DNA of 64,000 nt from Rheinheimera texasensis DSM 17496 (GTDB lineage: Bacteria; Pseudomonadota; Gammaproteobacteria; Enterobacterales; Alteromonadaceae), in NCBI RefSeq assembly GCF_000711985.1, contig NZ_JONU01000007.1:1054001-1118000 (forward strand), written 5' to 3'. The notes below the pieces were generated by a model that saw only the letters and a list, made by a program, of their open reading frames with translations, was not told the DNA's origin and ran no database searches. This document shows, piece by piece, positions 18,601-27,006 of this stretch. The translations under genes and the position numbers were made by a program. Each line of letters starts with the position of its first letter. Within the stretch, counting starts at the first letter, position 1.

Positions 18601-20296
18601 CGGCACCTACAGCAATATCACTGAAACCCGCGCCACCAAAGAAAAAGCCCGCTTGTTTGGCGAAGCTTTCCAGCAAACCCGGGACTGGGTGGTGTTGCTG
18701 GACCCGGAACAACGGGTGCTGGCCGCCAATCAGTCGTTTGCTGACGTGTTTGGCAATATGGATGACTATCTATCCAATCCACGTGTGCATGAACTCGGCA
18801 TCAGTTTGTCGCGCCGGCGTTTTTATACGCGTTTATTAAGCGGCATGACAGCTAACCAGCACTGGCAGGGCGAAGAAATAGTATTGAGCCCGGATGGTAC
18901 TGAGCGCCCTACTTTGCTCAACATCAGCGCAGTCGGCGACGAAAACGGCGTCGATTTTTATGTCTTGGTATTTACCGATATCACGGCGCAAAAACAGGCC
19001 GAAGATGATTTGCGTTACCTCGCCAATTATGACGCTTTAACCGGTCTGCCTAACCGCGCTTTACTGATGGACCGCATTCTGCACGGCATTGAAACAGCAA
19101 AACGTGAGAAACGTTCGCTCGCGCTGTGTTTTATCGATTTGGATCGCTTTAAACAAATTAACGACAGTCTCGGCCACGATATCGGCGATATGCTGCTGAA
19201 ACAAGTCGCCAAACGTCTGACGTCGATTTTACGGCTGACCGATACTGTCGCCCGCCTTGGTGGTGACGAATTTGTTGTTTTGCTGGAAAGCTATAAAAAT
19301 GACGACAATATCAGCCATGTCGCACGTAAAATGCTGAAATCCATCGCCGAACCCATGTCGCTGGGCGGCCATTCCGTCAGCGTTTCGCCCAGCATCGGCA
19401 TTGCGGTGTATCCGGAAGACGCCGCTGATGCCACCGAATTACTCAAACATGCCGATGTGGCGATGTATCACGCCAAAGATTTAGGCCGTAACAACTTCCA
19501 GTTTTTTATTCAGGAAATGAATGACAAAGCCCAGATGCAATTAGCTCGGGAAACGCGGCTCAGAAGCGCCTGGCAACACAATGAATTCCTAAACTATTAC
19601 CAGCCGATTTATGACAGCCTGCAGCAAAAAATTGTTGGTGTGGAAGTGCTGATGCGCTGGCAGGATGCCGACCGGCTGGTACCGCCGAACGATTTTATCC
19701 CGCTGGCGGAAGATCTGCGGCTGATAGTCCCTATGACACAAGCCCTGTTGGTGCGGGCGCTGGCTGATTTGCAGCAATGGCATCAGGCCGGTTATCCGCT
19801 TTACGTTTCAGTAAACCTGTCGCCGCGTCATCTGGAGCAACAAAATCTGGCGCTGGAGACCTCAGCCTTGCTGGCACAGTACCAGTTGCCACCGAGCTGT
19901 CTGCGGTTCGAAGTGACCGAAAGTGCGCTGATGCAGGACCATCACAGTGCCATTGCCACTATGCTGGCACTGAGTGAACTCGGCGTGCAGCTGGCGCTGG
20001 ATGATTTTGGCACTGGTTACTCTTCACTGAAGTACTTAAAAGAGCTGCCGATTGACGGGATCAAAATCGACCGGAGTTTTGTCAAAGACATTGGCATCGA
20101 CCGCAACGATGAAACCATCATCGACGCGATGCTCAGTATGGCCAGCAGTCTTGGCATGTATTGCATCGCGGAGGGTGTTGAAACCGAACAACAGCTGGCG
20201 TTTTTCAGTCAGCGCGGCTGTCATCTGATCCAGGGTTACCTGTTTGGCAAACCGATGGCCGCAGCGCAATTGCTGCAAAGCCTGCAACAGCATTAA
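15662..20296 (+). CDS. Periplasmic propeller sensor with PAS-PAS-GGDEF-EAL (c-di-GMP enzyme)
   Basis: A 1544-residue receptor for cyclic di-GMP turnover. A signal segment ends at about 62 (LLLLPAVFA). A large beta-propeller of two-component-regulator repeats follows (about 65-700; LTTAQGLSSGVVNKVMIDHSG, WLATDRGLNRFD), then a Y_Y_Y domain (about 720-800) and a membrane helix (about 832-852). The cytoplasmic part has two PAS domains, a GGDEF domain with intact GGDEF (1200-1204) and the RLTD inhibitory site five residues before it, and an EAL domain with EVL in place of EAL near 1327 and DDFGTGYSSLKYL near 1447. Both activities look possible. The true start may be an internal ATG (about 15716), since the frame overlaps the previous gene. 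Confidence 0.93.
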   Translation: MATFTLMIQAGLFSRFCVMFAATGQQQGNLLATNIAGFRHKLSQFLRCCLCSLLLLPAVFANELQNPPPLLQPLTTAQGLSSGVVNKVMIDHSGFLWLATDRGLNRFDANQIRQLPLVDDSQVELNVSALLEDSQRRLFIAAQQQGLYLLDRNTAAAELLTPLQQLESDTIPLLHDVIEQQPDLLLLAINKAVYQLQLPGRQLKQIFEFDGGNSLMSRVRILKKLNQLLLIGTSRGLFIYDLKTQQHWPLQLANSGQGRFDNLVRTLEIIDNQLYLSLGSGLYRLNEAELRLAATQQLTMTPMLQELQISKILPRPQGLLLGTNKGLFQLDHGQQQPRLLWRFTDSQYEVDQDSITDLAATPDGGFWVTSRLQGAYYWHPRSTHFQHLKLPMPAASGQILQAGYSPRAVLALAESPANQLLLSTLNGLKRFDLNSGNLTDIPYPPTLPANFSTVVARIYPDHAEKLWLRNGNALHLFSTQTQQFLPLPLQDETQQSLIQLNARGHWRDDDGVFWFYNAEDYYRYQPADGSLQAMPELRQAEPTHRAGRFLGPHPQHKEWMFFSAADRLWLYDQQKRQVRKIYEAMPYQPGLARTADKMCVDGHGNLWFTVRGLGLLSFDGASLQLKHHLHKQNGLQNNAIYSCEADSDGHLWFASQQGLTRLDPDTLRLEPFDKGDGLSGSDFSYAASLKLSNGVLAYGTNSGLTWFNPAELAETAQAPNIAITGIGAMNQATSTTLDNLDGQSFRFAYDSLGIEVSFSALNFRDSDKIQYKFWLEGHREIRFPQQNNASVTFPQLDPGQYTFHVKALTPHNGKESQTATLTLRIEPAPWYSTTALVSYAVLGLILLFIWQHNRLAQKRLLAQAHYKVRASEQRLKQALEAVNSGVWDYLVQKNSMYAQRVHAMLGYSEELNPLSMQQHLALIHPDDRDSYQQTWQRFIAAPERSFDFTFRMQHKDGSWLWFRDIGKVTETQGDKALRVIGTYSNITETRATKEKARLFGEAFQQTRDWVVLLDPEQRVLAANQSFADVFGNMDDYLSNPRVHELGISLSRRRFYTRLLSGMTANQHWQGEEIVLSPDGTERPTLLNISAVGDENGVDFYVLVFTDITAQKQAEDDLRYLANYDALTGLPNRALLMDRILHGIETAKREKRSLALCFIDLDRFKQINDSLGHDIGDMLLKQVAKRLTSILRLTDTVARLGGDEFVVLLESYKNDDNISHVARKMLKSIAEPMSLGGHSVSVSPSIGIAVYPEDAADATELLKHADVAMYHAKDLGRNNFQFFIQEMNDKAQMQLARETRLRSAWQHNEFLNYYQPIYDSLQQKIVGVEVLMRWQDADRLVPPNDFIPLAEDLRLIVPMTQALLVRALADLQQWHQAGYPLYVSVNLSPRHLEQQNLALETSALLAQYQLPPSCLRFEVTESALMQDHHSAIATMLALSELGVQLALDDFGTGYSSLKYLKELPIDGIKIDRSFVKDIGIDRNDETIIDAMLSMASSLGMYCIAEGVETEQQLAFFSQRGCHLIQGYLFGKPMAAAQLLQSLQQH

Positions 20297-20328
20297 ACTA
20301 TACAGCCCTAGCGCCTGTACCGGAGTCG

Positions 20329-21186
20329 ATGGTGCCTGTTTCCCGTTTATATCTGGCTGCGGCCTTGTTGTTACTGGCCGAAGCCTGTTTTGCCGGTATT
20401 GGCGCTTTGGTCAAACTGACCAGCGAGTCGGCCAGTCAGGTGCAGGTAGTGTTTTTCCGCAATTTCTTTGCCTTGCTGGTGATGCTGCCATGGATTTACC
20501 TGCAGGGGGCGCAAATTCTCAAAACCAAACGCTGGTATCTGCACTTAAGCCGCGCCAGCACCGGCATCATCTCGATGTATTGTTTTTTCTATGTCATCAG
20601 CCAGTTACCTTTAGCGCAGGCCATGCTGGTGCTGTTGCTGTCACCTTTTGTCGTGCCGGTTATTGCCCGGTTCTGGCTCAATGAACGCCCCAGTAAACTG
20701 ACGCTGTTTGCTATTGCGCTGGGGTTTGTCGGCGTATTTATTGCCATTCCGCTGAACGAAAGCCCGGGCAACTGGCTGATGCTGGCGATTGGATTACTGT
20801 CTGCGGTGTTGGTCGCGGTGACCAAAACTACGATCCGCTATATGTCCGACACCGAACCCGCAGCCCGCATCGTTTTTTATTTTTCGTTGCTGACTGCCAT
20901 GATCTCGTTTATTCCGGTGCCATTTGACTGGCATCCATTACCGGCCATCGCCTGGTGGGCTTTTGCCGGTATGGGCGTATTGGCTGCAGCCGGACAGATG
21001 GCAATGACCCGCGCTTATGCGCTGGCACCTGCCAGTGACATCGGCATGTGGACCTATAGTAGTGTGATCTTTGCCGGACTATTTGGTTACTTGTTCTGGC
21101 AGGAGCCGGTAACAATGGCCTGGTTTGCCGGCGTGCTGATTATCTTTTACGCCGGTTATGTCACCAGCCGGCAGCGCTTGTTCTGA
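20329..21186 (+). CDS. EamA/DMT-family transporter
   Basis: A 285-residue drug/metabolite transporter family protein with ten hydrophobic helices in two EamA repeats. The first repeat has FFRNFFALLVMLPW and SPFVVPVIARFWLNERPS; the second ends GLFGYLFWQEPVTMAWFAGVLIIFYAGYV. Such proteins export small molecules, often amino acids or nucleosides, but the substrate cannot be read from sequence. CGGAG lies upstream of the ATG. It starts 32 bp after the propeller-GGDEF-EAL gene and could be read through from it. Confidence 0.88.
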   Translation: MVPVSRLYLAAALLLLAEACFAGIGALVKLTSESASQVQVVFFRNFFALLVMLPWIYLQGAQILKTKRWYLHLSRASTGIISMYCFFYVISQLPLAQAMLVLLLSPFVVPVIARFWLNERPSKLTLFAIALGFVGVFIAIPLNESPGNWLMLAIGLLSAVLVAVTKTTIRYMSDTEPAARIVFYFSLLTAMISFIPVPFDWHPLPAIAWWAFAGMGVLAAAGQMAMTRAYALAPASDIGMWTYSSVIFAGLFGYLFWQEPVTMAWFAGVLIIFYAGYVTSRQRLF

Positions 21187-21206
21187 GCGCTGCCAGAGTG
21201 CGGTGA

Positions 21207-22352
21207 TTAAAACACCCGGTCATAACTGAGACTAATCGCATTTGCATCGCCATAAGTCTGTTTAAACCAGTCGCCACTGTTGTCTTGCCAATGGTCCAAC
21301 TGAACTTTCACCGCGGCCGAGGAGCTGACATCAAACCGCACGACAAGAGATGATAACCGGTGTTTTTCCTGATCAGCTTCGTCAGTAAGTTCCAGTGGGT
21401 TATCTGCATAGATTTTCTGCTGATAGAGGCCATGCGTCAGATACCAGGTCCAACCATCCAGGCGTTTACCAGCCGTCAGGGTATATGCTAAGTCCCGACC
21501 GTATGATTCGGTGCGATCTGAGAAAAACAGCTCAGCACTGACAATCCAATCCTGATAATCAATTAAACCAGATGCACCAAACAACATTTGTTCTGCTGGT
21601 GCCGACCAGTCTTCATTGTCACTGACCAGGCGACTTTGGGTATCAGATTTCATCAGCATCAGACGCCCTTCAAACCAGTCGCGGTTCATCAGTAATTCGG
21701 CACCGAAAATGTTGCGCCACTTTGTGTCGGTTTCACTGTCGATACCGTTATAAATTTTCATGTAATCATTATCTTTGCGCGTTTCGCTGCCGGCAAAAGT
21801 ATTGATCAGGCCACTCCAGTCACCAGCCTGAAAACTGTGATTCCAGTTGATGCCGTTGTAATTCACCGCTTCCCAGCCATAAGTTTGTGGTGGCAGGTGC
21901 ACCCAGGGGTAGGTGAAACTGACATCCTGTTGTTCTGAATAATAAAATAACGGTAAGCGTTTACGGCCCACCTGCAACAAGTCGTTGTCTCCTAGCTGCC
22001 AGCCGGCATAGACCCATTCTAAGTTAAGGTCCCAGTCACGAGCCCCCCGGCTCACGACCTGCGCGGTCAGACTAAGCTGATCAGAAATCTGTAAATTCCC
22101 CTGCAAACCGACTTTTGAATCTGCCGCAAAGTCCCAGCTGCTGTCGATCACTCCCGACTGGGAAAAGTCAGAAATCATGCACGGGCAATCAATGCCAATT
22201 TCATTTTTGCCTTCAATTGAGCCGCTGATCGTTTTGCCAGCAGCCAGAGTCATAAAACCACTCCAGTTAAACTCTGTGGCTTGGGCGTTCGCAACGAACA
22301 ATGCACATACCAACAACGGCAAAGACCGCTGCATAGGATTTAGCCAATTCAT
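21207..22352 (-). CDS. Outer-membrane porin-like beta-barrel protein
   Basis: A 381-residue protein with a signal peptide (cleavage near VANAQA-TEF), alternating hydrophobic strands throughout and a C-terminal phenylalanine (SLSYDRVF), all features of outer-membrane barrels. LGDNDLLQVGRKRLPLFYYSEQQDVSF is the type of segment seen in OprP/OprO-like or DcaP-like porins. It contains a CPC pair early on. GGAG precedes the ATG. It lies 38 bp downstream of a PstS-like gene on the same strand, which suggests a two-gene uptake unit; phosphate is a plausible but unproved substrate. Confidence 0.75.
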   Translation of the reverse strand: MNWLNPMQRSLPLLVCALFVANAQATEFNWSGFMTLAAGKTISGSIEGKNEIGIDCPCMISDFSQSGVIDSSWDFAADSKVGLQGNLQISDQLSLTAQVVSRGARDWDLNLEWVYAGWQLGDNDLLQVGRKRLPLFYYSEQQDVSFTYPWVHLPPQTYGWEAVNYNGINWNHSFQAGDWSGLINTFAGSETRKDNDYMKIYNGIDSETDTKWRNIFGAELLMNRDWFEGRLMLMKSDTQSRLVSDNEDWSAPAEQMLFGASGLIDYQDWIVSAELFFSDRTESYGRDLAYTLTAGKRLDGWTWYLTHGLYQQKIYADNPLELTDEADQEKHRLSSLVVRFDVSSSAAVKVQLDHWQDNSGDWFKQTYGDANAISLSYDRVF

Positions 22353-22390
22353 GTTGTTTACTCCGGAAAGAAGATAACCCGCTGTACGCC

Positions 22391-22798
22391 TCAGAAAGTC
22401 GCCAGCACTTTAACTTTATCCGTGACTGAGGCCTTATCGATATACCCAATCACGCTAGGATTCTGGCTGACCAGCTCCAGCATTTCCGCGTCGCTGCTGA
22501 TTTCTTTTGGCGGGGTGCCTTTGCCGGTGAACACCAGTTTCGACCAATAAGCTTTGATTTGACTACCGGATTTATTCAGCACTTTCTGATTGAACATTTC
22601 TGTCGTTTTACTGCCTTCCGGCAAGCCTAAGGGCAATGCAGCCTTACCATCAGGGAAGCTTTTACTACGACCGAGATAAATTTGCGCGATGGCTTCAGGG
22701 TTTAATGCCGCAGCATTGGAAGGATGCACCACGACTGCGATTTCTGCCGCCACTGACAGACTAAACAGTGCCAACGGCACCAACAGGATTTTTTTCAT
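22391..22798 (-). CDS. Small PstS-like periplasmic substrate-binding protein
   Basis: A 135-residue secreted protein (signal MKKILLVPLALFSLSVAA). EIAVVVHPSNAAALNPEAIAQIYLGRSKSFPDG and KAYWSKLVFTGKG match the short phosphate-binding-like proteins related to half of PstS. WSKLVFTG, PSVIGYID and the IYLGR motif are typical. It lacks the second lobe of a full-length PstS, so it may not bind ligand in the usual clamshell way. The ATG at 22798 has GGAG upstream. No transporter membrane or ATPase genes are adjacent; the next gene on this strand is a porin-like protein. Confidence 0.82.
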   Translation of the reverse strand: MKKILLVPLALFSLSVAAEIAVVVHPSNAAALNPEAIAQIYLGRSKSFPDGKAALPLGLPEGSKTTEMFNQKVLNKSGSQIKAYWSKLVFTGKGTPPKEISSDAEMLELVSQNPSVIGYIDKASVTDKVKVLATF

Positions 22799-23002
22799 CG
22801 ACTCACTCCACTTTGGCCTTACAACTTTTAACAAGTGTAGACCAGTATTCTGAAGCGATTGAACTGACAGCAAAATTTACAAAACTTGCCCATTTTGGCC
22901 CCGGCAGTTCAGGATTTGGCTGCGCAACACTGGTACTTGAGCAGGGTGTCAGTTAAAATACGCGCCATTTTTCCGTCCGACTGTTACAGGCAAATTCTGA
23001 CC

Positions 23003-24439
23003 ATGAGTAAAAAGCTGCACATCAAAACCTGGGGCTGCCAGATGAACGAATACGATTCATCAAAAATGGCTGACTTATTGGATGCCACTCATGGCTATAC
23101 CCTGACTGAAGAAGCCGAAGACGCCGATGTAATATTGTTAAACACCTGCTCCATCCGCGAAAAAGCCCAGGAAAAAGTCTTCCACCAGCTGGGTCGCTGG
23201 CGCCCGCTGAAAAAGAAAAACCCGAATTTAATCATTGGTGTCGGCGGTTGTGTCGCCTCACAGGAAGGCGCTGCCATCCGCGAACGCGCGCCTTTTGTCG
23301 ACATCGTGTTTGGCCCGCAAACACTGCACCGCCTGCCGGAAATGATCAACGCAGTGCGCGGCGACCGTTCACCGGTGGTTGACGTATCTTTCCCTGAAAT
23401 TGAAAAGTTTGACCGCCTGCCAGAGCCAAAAGCCGAAGGCCCGACCGCTTTTGTGTCCATTATGGAAGGCTGTTCCAAATACTGTACTTTCTGCGTGGTG
23501 CCTTACACCCGCGGCGAAGAAGTCAGCCGGCCACTGGATGACGTGCTGCTGGAAATCGCCCAACTGGCTGAACAGGGTGTACGTGAAGTCAACCTGCTGG
23601 GGCAGAACGTCAACGCTTATCGCGGTGAGACCCACGATGGTCAAATCTGTCATTTCTCCGAGCTGTTGCGCTTAGTTGCCGCCATCGACGGCATCGACCG
23701 TATCCGTTACACCACATCACATCCGGTTGAATTTACTGACGATATTATCGAAGTATACCGTGACGTGCCGGAACTGGTTGACCATCTGCATTTACCGGTG
23801 CAAAGCGGTTCAGACCGCATTCTGACGCTGATGAAACGCAATCATACGGCGCTTGAATACAAAGCCAAGATCCGCAAACTGAAAAAGATCCGGCCGAATT
23901 TGTCGATGTCATCGGACTTTATCATCGGCTTCCCGGGTGAAACCGCTGAAGATTTTGCCCAAACGATGGAGCTTATCAGCAGCATCGGTTTTGATATGAG
24001 CTTCAGTTTTATCTACAGCGCCCGTCCGGGTACGCCGGCAGCCGACCTGCCGGATGACGTACCGGAAGAAGAGAAAAAACAACGGTTGTATATCCTGCAG
24101 GACCGCATCAACCAGCAATCGCTGCAAATTGCCCGTGGCATGCTCGGCACTGAACAAAGAATTCTGGTTGAAGGCCCGTCGAAAAAAGATTTGATGGAAC
24201 TGACCGGCCGTACCGAAAACAACCGGGTGGTGAATTTCGAAGGTACGCCTGATATGATTGGCCAGTTCGTGGACGTGCGCATCACAGACGTATTCACCAA
24301 CTCATTGAAGGGCGTCGTGGTTCGCACTGAAGCCGAGATGGGCCTGCGCCGTGAAATATCGCCGCAACAAATTATGGCGCGCCAGCAAAAGCCGGATAGC
24401 GCGCCAAATGCCTTGGGTGTAGCGACTTATCAGCCTTGA
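23003..24439 (+). CDS. miaB: tRNA-2-methylthio-N6-dimethylallyladenosine synthase
   Basis: Radical-SAM methylthiotransferase that adds the 2-methylthio group to i6A37 of tRNAs. The 478-residue product (E. coli 474) has the N-terminal UPF0004 domain with three cluster cysteines ([31 protein letters not shown]), the radical-SAM motif CSKYCTFC, and a C-terminal TRAM domain (about 375-440). The start is the ATG before [11 protein letters not shown]; only a distant AGG is visible upstream. ybeZ follows after an apparent terminator, an order conserved in gammaproteobacteria. Confidence 0.98.
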   Translation: MSKKLHIKTWGCQMNEYDSSKMADLLDATHGYTLTEEAEDADVILLNTCSIREKAQEKVFHQLGRWRPLKKKNPNLIIGVGGCVASQEGAAIRERAPFVDIVFGPQTLHRLPEMINAVRGDRSPVVDVSFPEIEKFDRLPEPKAEGPTAFVSIMEGCSKYCTFCVVPYTRGEEVSRPLDDVLLEIAQLAEQGVREVNLLGQNVNAYRGETHDGQICHFSELLRLVAAIDGIDRIRYTTSHPVEFTDDIIEVYRDVPELVDHLHLPVQSGSDRILTLMKRNHTALEYKAKIRKLKKIRPNLSMSSDFIIGFPGETAEDFAQTMELISSIGFDMSFSFIYSARPGTPAADLPDDVPEEEKKQRLYILQDRINQQSLQIARGMLGTEQRILVEGPSKKDLMELTGRTENNRVVNFEGTPDMIGQFVDVRITDVFTNSLKGVVVRTEAEMGLRREISPQQIMARQQKPDSAPNALGVATYQP

Positions 24440-24478
24440 TCCAAAGACATAAATACGGCAGTCTTTAGTTTTCCCCAG

Positions 24479-24508
24479 CAAGTCCGGTTTTTCTGCCGGA
24501 CTTGTTTT
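24479..24508 (+). terminator. Rho-independent terminator after miaB
   Basis: CAAGTCCGG and CCGGACTTG form a perfect 9-bp stem around an 8-base loop, followed by TTTTAT. It lies 40 bp after the miaB stop and just upstream of ybeZ, so ybeZ probably has its own promoter or depends on partial read-through. Confidence 0.8.
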
Positions 24509-24531
24509 ATCTGACGATGAGAGAAGGACAT

Positions 24532-25641
24532 TTGGACAACCCAATCAGTAGCCTCGAATTCAACTTATCCCCGGCCGATCATCAACGCCTTGCCTTGCTG
24601 TGTGGGCCTTTTGACGACCACCTGCACCAGATTGAACGCCGTTTCCGCGTACAAATTCAAAACCGCGAAGACAAATTCCGTTTACTCGGCCTGACCGAGC
24701 AGCTGCCTTTAGTACGTCAGTTATTGGAAAGCCTTTATCTGGATACTGTCACTGCGGCCGGTAAATTGCAGCCGTTAACACCTGAGCAAGTGCACTTAGC
24801 GCTCAGCAGCATTGAAAACCCAAACTCACTGGTCAGCGTCGATGCCGGCACGCAGGAAGTGAGTATTAAAACCAAAAAAGGGTTGATTAAAGGCCGCAAT
24901 GCCAATCAAAGCCGCTATGTCGCCAATGTGCTAACCCATGATGTAACTTTTGGTATTGGCCCCGCCGGTACCGGCAAAACCTATCTGGCGGTCGCCTGCG
25001 CCGTCGATGCGCTGGAAAAACAGCAGGTCCGGCGTATTGTGCTGACCCGCCCTGCCGTCGAAGCCGGTGAAAAACTCGGTTTCCTGCCAGGCGACCTGAC
25101 GCAAAAAGTCGACCCTTACCTGCGTCCTTTATACGACGCTTTGTTTGATATGCTCGGTTTTGAAAAGGTCGAAAAATATTTAGAGCGTGGCACCATCGAA
25201 ATCGCGCCACTGGCCTTTATGCGCGGCCGCACCTTAAGCGATGCCTTTATCATTCTGGATGAAAGCCAAAACACCACAGTTGAACAGATGAAAATGTTCC
25301 TGACCCGGATTGGTTTTAATTCCAAAGCGGTGATCACCGGTGATGTGACCCAGGTGGATTTGCCGCGCGGTCAGTATTCGGGCCTGAAACACGCCATTGA
25401 TGTGTTGTCTCAGGTCGATGCGCTTAGTTTTAACTATTTCACTGCCAAAGATGTGGTACGCCATCCGGTCGTGCAAAAAATTGTCATGGCCTATGAAGCA
25501 CACGACAAAGCCGTGGCAGAAGCCAAAGCCGCAGCGCGTGCCGCTGAACAGGCATTGGCAGCAGCGCAGGAAGCAGCCAATCAAGAAGCGCCTGCCGCGC
25601 CCGCAGAAAAACCGGCGCGCCGGCGCAGCAAAGAGGTATAA
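24532..25641 (+). CDS. ybeZ: PhoH-like ATPase YbeZ
   Basis: PhoH-family ATPase that works with YbeY in RNA and ribosome maturation. The 369-residue product has Walker A GPAGTGKTYLA, Walker B AFIILDESQN and ITGDVTQVDLP. I chose the TTG at 24532: AGAAGGA sits five to six bases upstream and the product then begins DNPISSLEFNLSPADHQRL like its relatives, whereas earlier frames start inside the miaB terminator. The C-terminus is an alanine-rich charged tail. Its stop codon directly abuts the ybeY start. Confidence 0.95.
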   Translation: MDNPISSLEFNLSPADHQRLALLCGPFDDHLHQIERRFRVQIQNREDKFRLLGLTEQLPLVRQLLESLYLDTVTAAGKLQPLTPEQVHLALSSIENPNSLVSVDAGTQEVSIKTKKGLIKGRNANQSRYVANVLTHDVTFGIGPAGTGKTYLAVACAVDALEKQQVRRIVLTRPAVEAGEKLGFLPGDLTQKVDPYLRPLYDALFDMLGFEKVEKYLERGTIEIAPLAFMRGRTLSDAFIILDESQNTTVEQMKMFLTRIGFNSKAVITGDVTQVDLPRGQYSGLKHAIDVLSQVDALSFNYFTAKDVVRHPVVQKIVMAYEAHDKAVAEAKAAARAAEQALAAAQEAANQEAPAAPAEKPARRRSKEV

Positions 25642-26097
25642 ATGGCGATTATTCTGGATTTACAGCAAGCCAGTACAGCAACAGATTTACCAACCGAAGC
25701 CGAACTGCAACGGGTGCTGGACGCCGCAGTAACACCTTTTCAGGCCGATGCGGAAGTGACTATCCGGATTGTTGATGAAGCGGAAAGTCAGCAATTGAAC
25801 TTTGATTATCGGGAAAAAGACAAACCGACCAACGTGCTGAGTTTTCCGTTTCAGTGTCCACCCGGCATTGAACTGCCGCTGCTGGGTGATTTGGTGATTT
25901 GTGCCCAGGTGGTAGCCCGTGAAGCGGCAGAGCAAGGTAAGACGCTGCAGGCGCATTGGGCGCATATGGTGGTGCATGGCAGCTTGCATTTGCTGGGCTT
26001 TGACCATATAAATGAAGCTGATGCCGAGGAAATGGAAGCCGAAGAGATCCAAATCCTGCACGACCTTGGTTTTCCCAATCCTTATCTGATTGACTGA
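25642..26097 (+). CDS. ybeY: Endoribonuclease YbeY
   Basis: Zinc-dependent endoribonuclease for 16S rRNA 3'-end maturation and ribosome quality control. The 151-residue product has the signature [11 protein letters not shown], whose three histidines bind the metal, and the upstream [10 protein letters not shown] segment with the conserved arginine region [16 protein letters not shown] lies upstream. It starts immediately after the ybeZ stop codon and is followed 21 bp later by the corC-like gene, the usual ybeZ-ybeY-ybeX-lnt operon. Confidence 0.97.
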   Translation: MAIILDLQQASTATDLPTEAELQRVLDAAVTPFQADAEVTIRIVDEAESQQLNFDYREKDKPTNVLSFPFQCPPGIELPLLGDLVICAQVVAREAAEQGKTLQAHWAHMVVHGSLHLLGFDHINEADAEEMEAEEIQILHDLGFPNPYLID

Positions 26098-26118
26098 ACA
26101 TGGAGCTGATCTGAAGTC

Positions 26119-26985
26119 ATGAGTGACGACAATCCACACTCGGGACGCGGTTCTGCCGCGAAATCCTGGCTAGAACGCATTGCCGCGATTTTTACTGCAG
26201 AACCCCAAGACCTGACTGATTTAGAAGCCATTATTTCTGAGGCCAACACCAGGCAGCTGATCGACACCGATACTAAAGGCATGTTGCAGGGTGTGTTGGC
26301 AATTTCCAAAATGCGCGCCCGCGACATCATGGTGCCGCGCTCACAAATGGCCACTATCGATATCGACCAGCCGCTGGAAGAATATCTGCCAATCCTGTTG
26401 GAAAACAATCATAGCCGTTACCCGGTGGTCAATGAAGATAAAGACCATATTGAAGGCATTCTGATTGTCAAAGACATCCTGCAATACGCGTTAAAACCAC
26501 AGACCGAATGGCAGTTACGCGATTTACTGCGCCCGGCGGTGATTATTCCGGAGAGTAAAAGAGTCGATGCCCTGCTCAAAGACTTCCGCCAGCAGCGTTA
26601 CCACATGGCCATCGTCGTCGACGAATATGGCGGCGTGTCGGGTCTTATCACCATCGAAGATATCCTCGAACAAATCGTCGGTGAAATTGACGACGAACAT
26701 GACGAAGTGGAAGGCTCAGATATCCGCAAACTCGGCAGTCATGTGTATTTAGTCAGTGCCTTAACACCACTGGATGAATTTAACGAGGCTTTTGCCACCG
26801 GTTTTGATGAGGCAGAAGCCAGCACCATTGGTGGTATTGTACTGCACGCCTTTGGCCATATGCCGGTGAAAGGCGAAAGTATCAATCTCGGCGGTCTGAC
26901 GTTTAAAGTCAATAAAGCCAATAGCCGCCGGCTGGTGCAGCTACAAGTGATTAAACCTAAAATCGAAACTACCCATGACGAGTAA
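26119..26985 (+). CDS. ybeX: CorC/YbeX-family CBS-domain protein
   Basis: A 288-residue cytoplasmic protein of the CorC/HlyC group, linked to magnesium and cobalt efflux and, more recently, ribosome metabolism. It carries two CBS domains (about 70-190; [47 protein letters not shown]) and a C-terminal transporter-associated domain (about 205-285; [16 protein letters not shown]). No membrane segment is present. It belongs to the ybeZYX-lnt operon. The acidic DDEHDE linker is typical. Confidence 0.95.
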   Translation: MSDDNPHSGRGSAAKSWLERIAAIFTAEPQDLTDLEAIISEANTRQLIDTDTKGMLQGVLAISKMRARDIMVPRSQMATIDIDQPLEEYLPILLENNHSRYPVVNEDKDHIEGILIVKDILQYALKPQTEWQLRDLLRPAVIIPESKRVDALLKDFRQQRYHMAIVVDEYGGVSGLITIEDILEQIVGEIDDEHDEVEGSDIRKLGSHVYLVSALTPLDEFNEAFATGFDEAEASTIGGIVLHAFGHMPVKGESINLGGLTFKVNKANSRRLVQLQVIKPKIETTHDE

Positions 26986-27006
26986 CGGCGCCACAGGATA
27001 AATTCA

